A DNA stretch of 64,000 bases from Aminipila sp032051575 (GCF_032051575.1 NZ_DAMBYD010000008.1:146229-210228), one strand, 5' to 3'; positions 27,551 to 36,221 are shown, counted from the stretch's first letter. Notes: a model not told the origin generated them from the sequence alone. A program made the numbers and translations.

Positions 27551-27567
27551 TTTAAGTATGTGTAATT
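27551..27567 (-). promoter_or_regulatory. shared upstream box, copy 1 (CATACTT type)
   Basis: Minus strand AATTACACATACTTAAA, 15 bases before the 52-residue gene. The same box occurs at 33048-33064 and, with one or two changes, at 37448-37463. CATACTT resembles -10 elements of sporulation sigma factors; which one, if any, is not decided. Confidence 0.45.
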
Positions 27568-27595
27568 CCTTGAAAAATATCAGAAATAAAACATA

Positions 27596-27692
27596 TTGAC
27601 TTTAACAATTGCTATATGCTATATTAGCTTATACAAAAAGCAAGACCTTTAACATGAGTCACTGTTTAATGAGTTATGTTAAAGGTTTTTTT
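27596..27692 (+). promoter_or_regulatory. terC promoter and terminator with 3' remnant of a yybP-ykoY aptamer
   Basis: TTGACT (27596-27601), 18-base spacer, TATATT (27620-27625), then AGCAAGACCTTT (27639-27650), the 3' closing strand of the yybP-ykoY manganese aptamer. CCTTTAACAT pairs with ATGTTAAAGG (27676-27685) to form a terminator with seven Ts. The 5' aptamer part (GGGGAGTAG type) is not present upstream. Confidence 0.5.
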
Positions 27693-27716
27693 AATGAAGG
27701 AAGGAACGTTAAACGA

Positions 27717-28391
27717 ATGGGATTCTTATCTACTGATTTTTGGTCAGTGCTATTGACTATTGTCATTACTGATTTGGTATTAGCGGGAGATAATGCGATT
27801 GTAATCGGATTAGCAGCTAGAAATTTACCACATAAAAACCAAAAGAAGGCTATCATATTAGGAACCGCAGGTGCTATTGTTGTTCGTTCAATATTAACCC
27901 TGGTAGTGGTATGGCTATTGAAAGTACCTGGCTTATTATTGTTAGGGGGTTTATTACTAATCAGGATAGCATATAAATTACTTGTTGATGAAAAAGATCA
28001 TGACAATCTGAAGGCTGGAGAAAATTTAATTGGGGCTATTAAAACGATTATTGCTGCAGATGCAGTTATGGGGGTAGATAATGTCCTCGCCGTTGCAGGT
28101 GCAGCGCATGGAAGCTTTTTTATGGTTGCTTTAGGATTATTAATCAGTGTCCCAATCGTAGTTTGGGGCAGCACAATTATTTTAAAATGGATAGAATGTT
28201 TTCCAGTAATCATTTACATAGGGTCAGGTGTATTAGCATGGACTTCATCTAAAATGATTGCGGAAGAACCATTTTTAAAGGGATTCTTTGAAGGAAACTT
28301 ATTATTGAGATTGGGATTAGGGTCGGTACTTATTGTTGGAGTTCTTTTAGCAGGTAAGCAAAAAAAACAAAACAGAAGCAGAAACATATAA
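27717..28391 (+). CDS. TerC family membrane protein
   Basis: Integral membrane protein of 224 residues with seven or so helices and the TerC hallmarks DLVLAGDNAIVIGLA (residues 17-31) and DAVMGVDNVLAVAGAA (about 113). Bacterial TerC proteins export manganese or metallate secreted proteins and are often under Mn riboswitches. ATG 27717 follows AAGGAAGG; the long in-frame extension upstream runs through the terminator and is not coding. The leader suggests metal control. Confidence 0.9.
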   Translation: MGFLSTDFWSVLLTIVITDLVLAGDNAIVIGLAARNLPHKNQKKAIILGTAGAIVVRSILTLVVVWLLKVPGLLLLGGLLLIRIAYKLLVDEKDHDNLKAGENLIGAIKTIIAADAVMGVDNVLAVAGAAHGSFFMVALGLLISVPIVVWGSTIILKWIECFPVIIYIGSGVLAWTSSKMIAEEPFLKGFFEGNLLLRLGLGSVLIVGVLLAGKQKKQNRSRNI

Positions 28392-28403
28392 AATGAGAAT
28401 AAA

Positions 28404-28434
28404 TTAGACCTTGGGTTACCCAAGGTCTAATTTT
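28404..28434. terminator. bidirectional terminator
   Basis: A 12-bp perfect stem (TTAGACCTTGGG / CCCAAGGTCTAA) with a 3-base loop and T-rich ends separates terC from the convergent GGDEF gene, whose stop codon it nearly touches. Confidence 0.85.
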
Positions 28435-29959
28435 ATTCTATGTAGCAATACTTGTTTTTTCCATTATTTTTGGCTTGATAAAGAGCGATATCAGCACGTT
28501 TTATAGCTTGTGCATAGTCCGCATCTCCGGTTGTAAGAAAAGTGCCACCCATAGATATTGACACACGAAAGGTTTCATCTCCACTTTCAAATGTAATAGA
28601 ATTAATATTTTCAAGAATTTTATTTGCAAATTCATTCTGTGACGTTGGACGAATACCTTGCACACTTAATAGAAATTCTTCACCGCCCCAGCGGAAAAGA
28701 TAATCTGTGGATCGGATACTTTTCAGTATAGTAGAGGATACTGTTTTTAAAACCATATCTCCTACATCATGACCATAAGCGTCATTAATTTTTTTGAAGT
28801 TATCAATATCTGCCATACACAATAAAGGCGCGAAACCTGTCTCTTCAAAATCAGACAACCCTTGTTGAAAAAAATTCTCCGCTGCTTTTCTGGTGAATGC
28901 ACCAGTCAACGGATCAAGTTCTGTTTCGGCTTTTACAAATAAATCAATTTGTTTCTTGTACTGTTTTTGTAATTTTATTATTAAATATATTCCTCCACCT
29001 AAAGTCATTACCACAATGGCAATGCAAAAAAAGATGGTCAGATTAATTATATTTTTATTATAGTTATTTAATTTATTTGTGTAAGAAAACATATCTCGCA
29101 GTGGTGTCCCTGTGGCAATAATCCAATTATAGGGTTTGTAAAGCCTAGCATAAGATAGTTTCTCTGTTATTTTGCCATCAGATTTATTAACAAAATAGTA
29201 GGACTGAAACAGCTCTCCCTTTTCTTTTATTCCATTCAGTTCTTTTAAGTAAGGATAGTTACCTTTTATATCTTGCATGTTGGTAGATAGATAGGTGCCT
29301 TCTGTGTTAAGCAGATTAGGGTGTATTACACGTAAGGCGTAATTATCACCACCAGCATAATTTACAATCTCATTAACCCATACATATTCGTTTTCAGGGT
29401 ATGCCGCATGATGTATTTCATTATAAACTTGATTTTTTACAATGACGTCAAGCTCAGTCTGATCTGCAATCAGGATAACAGTCCCTATACTAACAGGAAT
29501 TTCACGGTAGACTGCAGCATTGGATTTTAGTTGGTTTAATTGCGCGTTGGATAAGGGGACAGATTTCCCTTTATTCTTTATAAGAATAAAATTTTCACTA
29601 TCTTGATATTTAAGCACAATTTTAATTGCTTGTGCATAAAGAGTGTGTTGAAACGCACTTTTAAGTGTCGTAATACTTTCTAAGCTGTTGGTTGAGGTTA
29701 CATTGGCAAGAGCAACCTCTATCAGTGATTCGGCTTGTATTTTTATATACGCTCGTTTGAGATCAATTCTAATGATTGTGTCGTCAATTATTTTTTTCAT
29801 AGACTGTTCTGTATCGTCCACCGCCACCTTTTGAAAAATCTCATTATTGTGAATTGAGATTTCATTGGCAAGAAAGTTTAAGATTCCTATCATTGACAAA
29901 CCAATCAATATCTGCATAATTATTAATATTTTTAAGTATTTTTTATTTTGCTTGTCCAT
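28433..29959 (-). CDS. diguanylate cyclase with extracytoplasmic Cache-type sensor
   Basis: Protein of 508 residues: TM helix at about 9-30, an outside sensor region of some 270 residues (with YVWVNEIVNYAGG and a P-Y-N-W segment typical of Cache domains), a second TM near 305-328, then a GGDEF domain (about 345-505). The active loop reads RWGGEEF and is intact, and DPLTGAFTRKA opens the domain, so c-di-GMP synthesis is expected. AAGGAG precedes the ATG. The signal sensed is unknown. Confidence 0.9.
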   Translation of the reverse strand: MDKQNKKYLKILIIMQILIGLSMIGILNFLANEISIHNNEIFQKVAVDDTEQSMKKIIDDTIIRIDLKRAYIKIQAESLIEVALANVTSTNSLESITTLKSAFQHTLYAQAIKIVLKYQDSENFILIKNKGKSVPLSNAQLNQLKSNAAVYREIPVSIGTVILIADQTELDVIVKNQVYNEIHHAAYPENEYVWVNEIVNYAGGDNYALRVIHPNLLNTEGTYLSTNMQDIKGNYPYLKELNGIKEKGELFQSYYFVNKSDGKITEKLSYARLYKPYNWIIATGTPLRDMFSYTNKLNNYNKNIINLTIFFCIAIVVMTLGGGIYLIIKLQKQYKKQIDLFVKAETELDPLTGAFTRKAAENFFQQGLSDFEETGFAPLLCMADIDNFKKINDAYGHDVGDMVLKTVSSTILKSIRSTDYLFRWGGEEFLLSVQGIRPTSQNEFANKILENINSITFESGDETFRVSISMGGTFLTTGDADYAQAIKRADIALYQAKNNGKNKYCYIE

Positions 29960-30132
29960 GGGGAATCTCCTTATTACCTCTACTAAGCAATAGGTTGTGA
30001 ATTATAATTATAGTATAAATTGTATCAAATTTCTATAATGATTATAGAATGAATATAATAATAACAGTTTTATAAGTACAGCTTAAAAAGAGTTTAATAA
30101 TCATACTTAAATGAACGGAGGCCCTTTTCTAA

Positions 30133-31533
30133 TTGACTAACAAAGAATCAACAAAGTGGTGGATTTTTGCCATTACAAGTATGGCTAATTTAAGTGCCAC
30201 ATTTGCTATTAATAGCGTGAATTTAGCCCTTCCAATACTTGCAGATGAATTTGGCGTTTCACAGGGAGACGTCAGTTGGCTGACCCTTGTTTACTCGTTA
30301 ATTCCCTGCTGTATGTTATTGATCTGTGGTAAAATTGCAGATCTGTATGGGTATAAAAGACAGTATAAAATTGGATTTATTTTTTTCGCATTATCCTCCA
30401 TTTTAGCGCCAATTTTTTCGCATACCCTTTTGACTCTGTTTTTTTTCAGAGCGCTACAAGGCCTTGGCTATAGTTTATTAATATCTATAACACAGGCAAC
30501 TATTTCAAAAACATTTGATGATGAAGAACGGGGAAAAGCACTTGGAATTAACTCTGTCTTCGTATCCGTAGGATTTGCATCTGGTCCAACAATAGGAGGA
30601 TTTCTGCTATTGCATTATTCATGGCATTCTATTTTTTATTTTTCAATACCGTTCTGCTTGATTGGTTTACTTGCAACGATGATAGTTATGCCAGAGGATG
30701 AAAGGGAGGTTCATGGAGAACAACTGAAATTAGATGTGCTAGGCGGAATGTTGTTTGCAATTTCTATTGGGACACTGGCTATTGGCTTAAATTTCAGTGA
30801 TAGCTGGGGAGTAATATCCACTCCATTTATTTTATGTATTATGATATTTATGCTTGCGCTTAGTTTATTTATATGGAGAGAGAAAGTAACCAATATGCCA
30901 ATGATGCCATTAAGTTTATTTCAAAACAAGACCTTTTCACTTGCAAATGCAACATGTGCTTTATCCTATATGACTCAACAGCTGACGGCATATTTATTTC
31001 CGTTTTTTCTTATAAATATTTTATCACTTAGCGCGGAAAAAGCGGGGATGGTGCTATTAGCTTCTCCTATAGCAATGATGATTGCATCCCCTTTTGGTGG
31101 AGATCTTTCTGATAAATATGGAACATGCAGACCAGCTATCGCAGGTTTGATATTAATTGCTTTAAATTGCTTTTTAGTTGGATTTTTTAAAGAGAATATG
31201 AGCATTTTATTAGTGATTCTTGTATTATTAATGGTAGGTGCAGGGAACGGATTGAGTGTATCAGCCATTAATTCTGCAATCCTGGGCTCTGTTTCAAAAG
31301 AGGATTCTGGTATAGCCTCTGGTATGCTGGCAACTATGAGGAATATAGGAAATACCTTTGGAACAGCAATTGGAAGTGCTATGCTTATAACAAGGCAAGC
31401 ACATTATGCTGCAGACTCGGGATTAAGTAAAAATGCAATATACATATATGCTCAAAAGGATACTTTTTTAGTTGGATTAGGAATAGCTATACTGGCAATA
31501 ATCCTTGTAATGAAAATACCTGATAAAAGATAG
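30133..31533 (+). CDS. MFS transporter, DHA2 (EmrB/QacA-like)
   Basis: Exporter of 466 residues with 12-14 hydrophobic helices, NSVNLALPILADEFGV in helix 1, GKIADLYGYKRQY as motif A and SGPTIGGFLL in the motif C region. It begins with TTG, eleven bases after GGAGG; no better start exists. It is a lone gene divergent from the GGDEF gene. Substrate unknown; drug or metabolite export is the family norm. Confidence 0.85.
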   Translation: MTNKESTKWWIFAITSMANLSATFAINSVNLALPILADEFGVSQGDVSWLTLVYSLIPCCMLLICGKIADLYGYKRQYKIGFIFFALSSILAPIFSHTLLTLFFFRALQGLGYSLLISITQATISKTFDDEERGKALGINSVFVSVGFASGPTIGGFLLLHYSWHSIFYFSIPFCLIGLLATMIVMPEDEREVHGEQLKLDVLGGMLFAISIGTLAIGLNFSDSWGVISTPFILCIMIFMLALSLFIWREKVTNMPMMPLSLFQNKTFSLANATCALSYMTQQLTAYLFPFFLINILSLSAEKAGMVLLASPIAMMIASPFGGDLSDKYGTCRPAIAGLILIALNCFLVGFFKENMSILLVILVLLMVGAGNGLSVSAINSAILGSVSKEDSGIASGMLATMRNIGNTFGTAIGSAMLITRQAHYAADSGLSKNAIYIYAQKDTFLVGLGIAILAIILVMKIPDKR

Positions 31534-31583
31534 AAAATAACGAAATCAGAATCAATATATTAATATAGTTGAATTTATTTATG

Positions 31584-31613
31584 TTGACAATTGGGTGATT
31601 TGTATTGTATTAT
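31584..31613 (+). promoter_or_regulatory. sigma-A promoter of the riboswitch transcript
   Basis: TTGACA (31584-31589), 18 bases, TATTAT (31608-31613), ending about ten bases before the riboswitch. Confidence 0.7.
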
Positions 31614-31623
31614 AAAGCAAGTT

Positions 31624-31750
31624 AAAAGGGAGTAGTTGGTATTACAAAGTCAACATACCGGTAGAAAATGCTACCTGGTTTTGTAAGCCTTTTAGGTAAC
31701 GAGACTTTTGGCATAACTCTGTAAAGGGTTATGGTAGAAGTCTTTTTTTG
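31624..31750 (+). ncRNA. yybP-ykoY (manganese) riboswitch with terminator
   Basis: The leader begins AAAAGGGAGTAGT and continues with ACAAAGTCAACATACC, a hairpin (GGTAgaaaatgCTACC), TTTTGTAAGCC and AACGAGACTTTT, in the order of the conserved yybP-ykoY parts. It ends in a terminator whose stem pairs AGACTT (31702) with AAGTCT (31738) and CATAAC with GTTATG, then seven Ts. Mn binding is known to prevent termination in this class. It controls the exchanger gene 33 bases downstream. Confidence 0.82.
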
Positions 31751-31782
31751 TTTGTCACAATAATCATGAAGGAGATAAATCT

Positions 31783-32775
31783 ATGTTAATTGATGTAATA
31801 ATGCTAGTTATTAGTTTGGGTTTTATTTTATTTGCCTGCTTTGTTTTTACAAATGCCATTGAGTGGTTTGGAAAGAAATTAAACCTAGGACAGGGAGTTG
31901 TAGGAAGTGTATTTGCCGCCATAGGAACTGGGTTACCTGAAACTATTATACCAATCATTGCGATTGTTTTTTATACAGGGGGGGACGCACATGAAATAGG
32001 TATCGGGGCTATCGCCGGTGCTCCATTTATGTTAGGTACTTTAGCCTTCTTCGTGACAGGGCTGGCCGTATTAGTTTTTTCTAAACTCGGCAGAAGAAGC
32101 ACACAAATGACGGCTGATGTAGATGTAATTTCAAGAGATTTGACATTCTTCATAATAATCTACGGAATTGCAGTTTTAACTAGTTTAATACATACGCATG
32201 TTACTATTAAAGCATGTATAGCAGTATTACTATTGTTATCTTATATTATTTACTTAAAAACTACATTTAGTGATGAGGCTGATCAAGTGGGTAATGTTGA
32301 TGAATTGTATTTTACCAGGTTTTTTAAGGTGAAAACAAGTTTAGTATGGATTGTAGTACAATTAATCATAGCTTTACTTGGTATTATTTTGGGAGCGGAT
32401 TTATTTGTAAAATATGTAGAAAATCTAGCCAATTCTATTGGTATAGCACCATTGATTTTATCAATGATTATTACACCAATAGCTACAGAACTTCCTGAAA
32501 AGTTAAACTCTGTGATTTGGATAGGACATAAAAAAGATACACTTGCATTGGGTAATATAACAGGAGCAATGGTATTTCAGAGCTGCTTTCCAGTCGTATT
32601 TGGTATCATTTTTACATCATGGAATTTAACAGGAATTACGATGTTATCTGCAATAATTGCGTTAACATCTGCGGCACTAAATCTTGCATGGATTAAAATA
32701 ACAAAAACAATTAGTCCGTATGTTCTTTTGGCAAGTGGAGTTTTATATATTATATTTCTAATCAATGTCATTTAA
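31783..32775 (+). CDS. CaCA-type sodium/calcium (cation) exchanger
   Basis: Membrane antiporter of 330 residues with the two inverted alpha repeats: FAAIGTGLPETIIPI near residue 45 and SMIITPIATELPEKLNS near 227, each with the acidic residue in the ion-binding site. About ten helices. The Mn riboswitch upstream suggests that it exports Mn or Ca when manganese is high, as known for other genes under this RNA. YrbG-like by length and motif. Confidence 0.85.
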   Translation: MLIDVIMLVISLGFILFACFVFTNAIEWFGKKLNLGQGVVGSVFAAIGTGLPETIIPIIAIVFYTGGDAHEIGIGAIAGAPFMLGTLAFFVTGLAVLVFSKLGRRSTQMTADVDVISRDLTFFIIIYGIAVLTSLIHTHVTIKACIAVLLLLSYIIYLKTTFSDEADQVGNVDELYFTRFFKVKTSLVWIVVQLIIALLGIILGADLFVKYVENLANSIGIAPLILSMIITPIATELPEKLNSVIWIGHKKDTLALGNITGAMVFQSCFPVVFGIIFTSWNLTGITMLSAIIALTSAALNLAWIKITKTISPYVLLASGVLYIIFLINVI

Positions 32776-32787
32776 AGACAAATTAAC

Positions 32788-32822
32788 AAATCCCCGGACA
32801 ATATTATATTGAACGGGGATTT
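32788..32822. terminator. terminator after the cation exchanger
   Basis: AAATCCCCG / CGGGGATTT stem with a 17-base loop; T-rich on the plus side only weakly. It could serve both the exchanger and the minus-strand gene at 32843. Confidence 0.65.
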
Positions 32823-32842
32823 GCTATTTCCTTAGCAGAAAA

Positions 32843-33031
32843 TTATCTTTGAACGTTATTGCTTGAACTTTGGTCATTTTTTCTAGAATCAGCTTTCTGA
32901 TCATTTTTTCTAGAATCAGAATTTTGATTATTTCTTCTAGAATCGTCATTTTTTGCATTGGTGCAAGAATCAGCTTTTTGAGCTTTCTTGTAAGCATCAG
33001 CGTTATTAGTTGTTTTCTTTAAATAATCCAT
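32843..33031 (-). CDS. 62-residue Asn/Lys-rich protein with 9-residue repeats
   Basis: Begins MDYLKKTTNNADAYKKAQ and has three tandem copies of DSRxNxQxx (residues 30-56), then ends NNVQR. It is highly polar, with one Cys at residue 23, and likely disordered. The start MDYLKK follows GGAGGTGA; a longer frame from 33046 lacks a site. It is related to the 52-residue protein at 27.4 kb in its start, end and upstream box. No known function; a spore-associated or stress role is only a guess from the box. Confidence 0.6.
   Translation of the reverse strand: MDYLKKTTNNADAYKKAQKADSCTNAKNDDSRRNNQNSDSRKNDQKADSRKNDQSSSNNVQR
32864..32944 (-). repeat. 27-bp tandem repeat, three copies, inside the small polar protein
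   Basis: Three in-frame 27-bp units encode DSRRNNQNS, DSRKNDQKA and DSRKNDQSS. The first differs most; the last two share their first seven residues. Confidence 0.8.
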
Positions 33032-33047
33032 ATTAGTCACCTCCAAA

Positions 33048-33064
33048 TTTAAGTATGTGTAATT
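33048..33064 (-). promoter_or_regulatory. shared upstream box, copy 2 (CATACTT type)
   Basis: Minus strand AATTACACATACTTAAA, identical to copy 1 over 17 bases. Further upstream, TTATAATAATTC lies at the same distance as in copy 3, which may be the matching -35 area. Confidence 0.45.
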
Positions 33065-33306
33065 AGTGGGGAATTATTATAAAATCTAAAATTAAGTTTG
33101 CTTTAGAATAAATTAGAAGCAGATTATAGCTTATATGGTTAAAATGGGGTACAACAAAATGCCATCTACAGCATATAATGAATAAGATCGAATCCGTTCA
33201 CATGTTCTTGGGATAAGATCAATTACTGTCTATTACGATTTAAAAGTAAATTTTTACATTTTTGACAAGAATAGATGTAATTATATTTTATAAAGGAGGT
33301 ATATTT

Positions 33307-33855
33307 ATGGAGTTAAATTCTAAATATCCCTTGCATGAAGAAGTTTCTAATTCTAAACAACATCAAGATTGTGGCTGCCAATCCGCATTTGGAAATAAAG
33401 TGATTTTTGAAAATAGCTATGGAAATTTTGGGCCGTTGGATATTACTTTCGCTGCTGGTGAATTACTTCAAACTTTCAATCAGCCCATATCAAGTGTTAC
33501 AATTGATACAACCTGTGTAGACGTCAAAAATCTTATAATTGATTTTACAGGTATTTTAAATGTAACTACTACTGTAGCAGCCACTTCTACGTTAACTTTT
33601 ACACTGTATAGAATCTGTAAGGATAGAAGACCACGTCAAACTATATCTTCAGTTAATTTCTTTGTGGCAGATACAACTGGTGACGTTACGATTAGCCATA
33701 CTCTAGCGTTTAAATTCCCAATTAGGGAGGATAACTGCAATGGCTGTTGTACCTATGTGTTGGACCTGATAAGTGTATCTAATGCTGATTTTGGAACGAT
33801 AAACTACTCTATTAATGGAAACCTTAGCGCATTGGCCATAGTTGCCGCTGGTTAA
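33307..33855 (+). CDS. DUF4489-like protein
   Basis: Protein of 182 residues rich in beta-type sequence. CGCQSAFGNKVIF near the N-terminus, VTIDTTCVDVKNLIIDFTG, TLTFTLYRICK and CNGCCTYVLDL match the DUF4489 pattern of clostridia, including its paired cysteines. No signal peptide or membrane helix is seen. ATG 33307 follows AAAGGAGG; the frame extends upstream without a site. Family function unknown; the neighbours (polar small protein, Cys-rich repeat protein) hint at a structural or spore-surface role, which is inference. Confidence 0.65.
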   Translation: MELNSKYPLHEEVSNSKQHQDCGCQSAFGNKVIFENSYGNFGPLDITFAAGELLQTFNQPISSVTIDTTCVDVKNLIIDFTGILNVTTTVAATSTLTFTLYRICKDRRPRQTISSVNFFVADTTGDVTISHTLAFKFPIREDNCNGCCTYVLDLISVSNADFGTINYSINGNLSALAIVAAG

Positions 33856-33875
33856 ACTTGTCTGTAGAGTCGCAG

Positions 33876-33913
33876 AACCCAGCTGGCATTTTAAGTGCAG
33901 GCTGGGTTTTAAT
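33876..33913 (+). terminator. terminator after the DUF4489-like gene
   Basis: AACCCAGC / GCTGGGTT with a 17-base loop followed by T-rich sequence. Confidence 0.75.
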
Positions 33914-34009
33914 TTTAATTAAATGCACATTTTAACACTTTCACCAACTCCTTCATATAATTATACTATACCTAGTTTAGGTGTATATTATATAAAAGGG
34001 TGATGAAAA

Positions 34010-34552
34010 ATGTATAGAAATAGACAATGCAACTGTAGCTGCGAATGCAATCAAGTGGATGCTATTGAAGATATACAAAGGAGCATCTGCAAAATCAAAG
34101 CGGGTATTAAAGATATCCAGAATGGCCTTAATGACATCTGCTGTTGTAGAATTAGTGAAGGCATAAAATGTATCGAAAATGGACTGTGTAAAGCTAAAAA
34201 AGGCTTAGACGATGTGATTGAAGGGTTAAAAGATTTCGAATTTGAATGCGATTACAGAAGTAATACGGGCATTAAAGACGGTGTCTGTGGTATCAAAGAC
34301 GGTGTCAAGGGTGTGCAGGAAGGACTGTGTGACCTTCAGAATGGCTGTCTCTGTGAGGGAATTGTAAACGTTCGTGAAGGTCTGCAAGACCTTGAAGAAG
34401 GATTATGCAACTTGATTAAGGGAGTAAGTGATATTAACGACCAAAGAGAAAAAAGAAGAAAGAACAAAGGCTGCGAAATATGTCCAGGAACAGCATGTGA
34501 AAATAGATATGATGAAATTTGCGGATGTTTTGGAACTGACTACAAAATTTAA
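34010..34552 (+). CDS. Cys-rich heptad-repeat protein
   Basis: Protein of 180 residues with about 21 cysteines. Most of it is a degenerate repeat of the form GIxxIxxGLCxI or GVxGVQxGLCDL, giving amphipathic helices with Cys at regular places (residues 28-140), framed by CNCSCECN at the start and CEICPGTACEN and CGCFG at the end. It is likely a rigid, disulfide- or metal-linked structural protein. No signal peptide. An imperfect dyad ACCTA-N3-TAGGT lies at 33970-33982, before the AGGGTGATG start region. I did not recognise a named family. Confidence 0.65.
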   Translation: MYRNRQCNCSCECNQVDAIEDIQRSICKIKAGIKDIQNGLNDICCCRISEGIKCIENGLCKAKKGLDDVIEGLKDFEFECDYRSNTGIKDGVCGIKDGVKGVQEGLCDLQNGCLCEGIVNVREGLQDLEEGLCNLIKGVSDINDQREKRRKNKGCEICPGTACENRYDEICGCFGTDYKI

Positions 34553-34744
34553 ATTATTATTCACGGCATAGTGGATAAGATTCGTTCGGATTTTACTTAT
34601 AGCGGGAGTTGATTTTAATCATCTCTCAACGTAAGAAGATGAAGGTTAATGAAGTAAAATAAACGGTTTAACAGCTGTTCTAAGAACTGAATGGGGGCGG
34701 CTGTTAATGTGAAAAGAATATTAAGGATTATTAGAAGTAAACAT

Positions 34745-34804
34745 AACCCCCTTTAGATTTGAATATCTTACATATGTGGATACTTGAATCAGAGGGGGGT
34801 TTTT
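34745..34804 (+). promoter_or_regulatory. leader hairpin covering the ribosome site of the FAD oxidoreductase
   Basis: AACCCCC (34745) pairs with GGGGGTT (34795), with an inner GATT / AATC pairing, and a run of five Ts follows. The right arm GAGGGGGG is also the ribosome site for the ATG at 34806. It can act as terminator or translation block, so the gene is probably regulated through an upstream RNA element I could not classify (34560-34744). Confidence 0.5.
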
Positions 34805-34805
34805 A

Positions 34806-36143
34806 ATGTATAGAGTTGTAGTAATTGGTGGCGGCTGGTCAGGTTGTGCTGCGGCTATAGCCGCACGAAAAGCAGGGGCATCCGTGGTGCTGATCGAAAA
34901 GACCGACTTGCTTTTGGGTCTAGGCAATGTGGGCGGCATTATGCGAAATAATGGCAGGTTTACTGCTGCTGAAGAAAACATTGCTCTGGGTGCAGCTGAG
35001 TTATTTCAAATAACGGACAGTTGTTCCAGACATAGAAATATTGATTTTCCAGGTCACAAACATGCCAGTCTGTATGATGTTATGAAAGTGGAACCGCAAG
35101 TCAGAAGAGTGCTGAAAGATATGGGTGTTGACATACGCATCATGTCAAGAGTTATCGACGTCGTTACTGAAATGGTAGAATTACCTGAGGAAAAGCCGAA
35201 AAAATACATAAAAAGTCTTGTTGTTACCAATGGGGTTGGGCTTGGTCAGAGGAATACGGAAGTGCAGACCATAGAGGGGGATGTTTTTATTGAATGCACA
35301 GGATCTACAGGACCTATGGGGAATTGCCTTGCTTACGGTAATGGATGCTGCATGTGTATACTCAGATGCCCTGCTTTTGGCCCTAGAGTTAGCATTTCGC
35401 AGAAAGCAGGAGTAACCGACATAATGGGAATGAGAAAGGACGGTGCATGGGGAGCCTTTAGCGGTTCTGGAAAATTAGAGAAAGGATCTTTGTCAGAAGA
35501 AATACAACAGGAGCTAAATGATATCGGAGTAGTTGTAATACCTTTAGAAAAGAAGGATATAGTCAAAGAAAAGTTGAATTTAAAAGTATGCCAACAGTAT
35601 GCTTTAGATGAGTATGCAGAGAATATAGTACTTTTAGATACAGGCTATGCTAAGATTATGACACCTTTCTTCCCATTAGAAAAGTTAAGGGAAGTACCGG
35701 GCCTTGAAAATGCCAGATATGCTGACCCTTATGCAGGAGGAAAGGGGAACTCTATAAGGTATTTATCTGTAACCGAAAGAGACGACTATATGAAAGTTGC
35801 AGGTATTGAGAATTTACTTTGTGGGGGTGAGAAGTCAGGATTATTTGTGGGGCATACAGAGGCTATTACAACGGGAAGCCTGGCAGGCTATAATGGCGCA
35901 AGATATTTAAAGGGATTAAAGCCAATGGAATTGCCTAGACAGCTAGCTACAGGTGATCTGATAGCTTATGCGAATGAACGTCTGCAAACACGAGAAGGAT
36001 TAATGACTCGATACACCTTTGCAGGGGCAGAGTATTTCCAAAGGATGCAGGAACGGCAGTTATATAGTACAAATCCAGAGGAGATTAGTGGGCGTGTGGC
36101 TCGAACTGGTTTGGAGGGAATATATAATGAAAAAATAATATAA
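34806..36143 (+). CDS. FAD-dependent oxidoreductase
   Basis: Flavoprotein of 445 residues. The N-terminal Rossmann motif VVIGGGWSGCAAAIAARKAG and the acidic end of the second strand (LIEK) bind FAD; GNVGGIMRNNGR and a later CTGSTGPMGNC are typical of the FAD_oxidored group. NGCCMCILRCPAFGP near residue 180 holds four Cys and may bind a cluster or metal. No partner enzyme is adjacent, so the substrate is unknown. Confidence 0.78.
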   Translation: MYRVVVIGGGWSGCAAAIAARKAGASVVLIEKTDLLLGLGNVGGIMRNNGRFTAAEENIALGAAELFQITDSCSRHRNIDFPGHKHASLYDVMKVEPQVRRVLKDMGVDIRIMSRVIDVVTEMVELPEEKPKKYIKSLVVTNGVGLGQRNTEVQTIEGDVFIECTGSTGPMGNCLAYGNGCCMCILRCPAFGPRVSISQKAGVTDIMGMRKDGAWGAFSGSGKLEKGSLSEEIQQELNDIGVVVIPLEKKDIVKEKLNLKVCQQYALDEYAENIVLLDTGYAKIMTPFFPLEKLREVPGLENARYADPYAGGKGNSIRYLSVTERDDYMKVAGIENLLCGGEKSGLFVGHTEAITTGSLAGYNGARYLKGLKPMELPRQLATGDLIAYANERLQTREGLMTRYTFAGAEYFQRMQERQLYSTNPEEISGRVARTGLEGIYNEKII

Positions 36144-36221
36144 ACATAAATACAAATTAAATAGTAGTCGGGCAAGCAGGAAGAATGATTAAATTATCAT
36201 TTATGTTCTGCTTGTCCAATT

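Noticed and set aside
32864..32944. CRISPR-like short repeats
   Set aside because: The three units are contiguous, in frame and without spacers; they are coding repeats.
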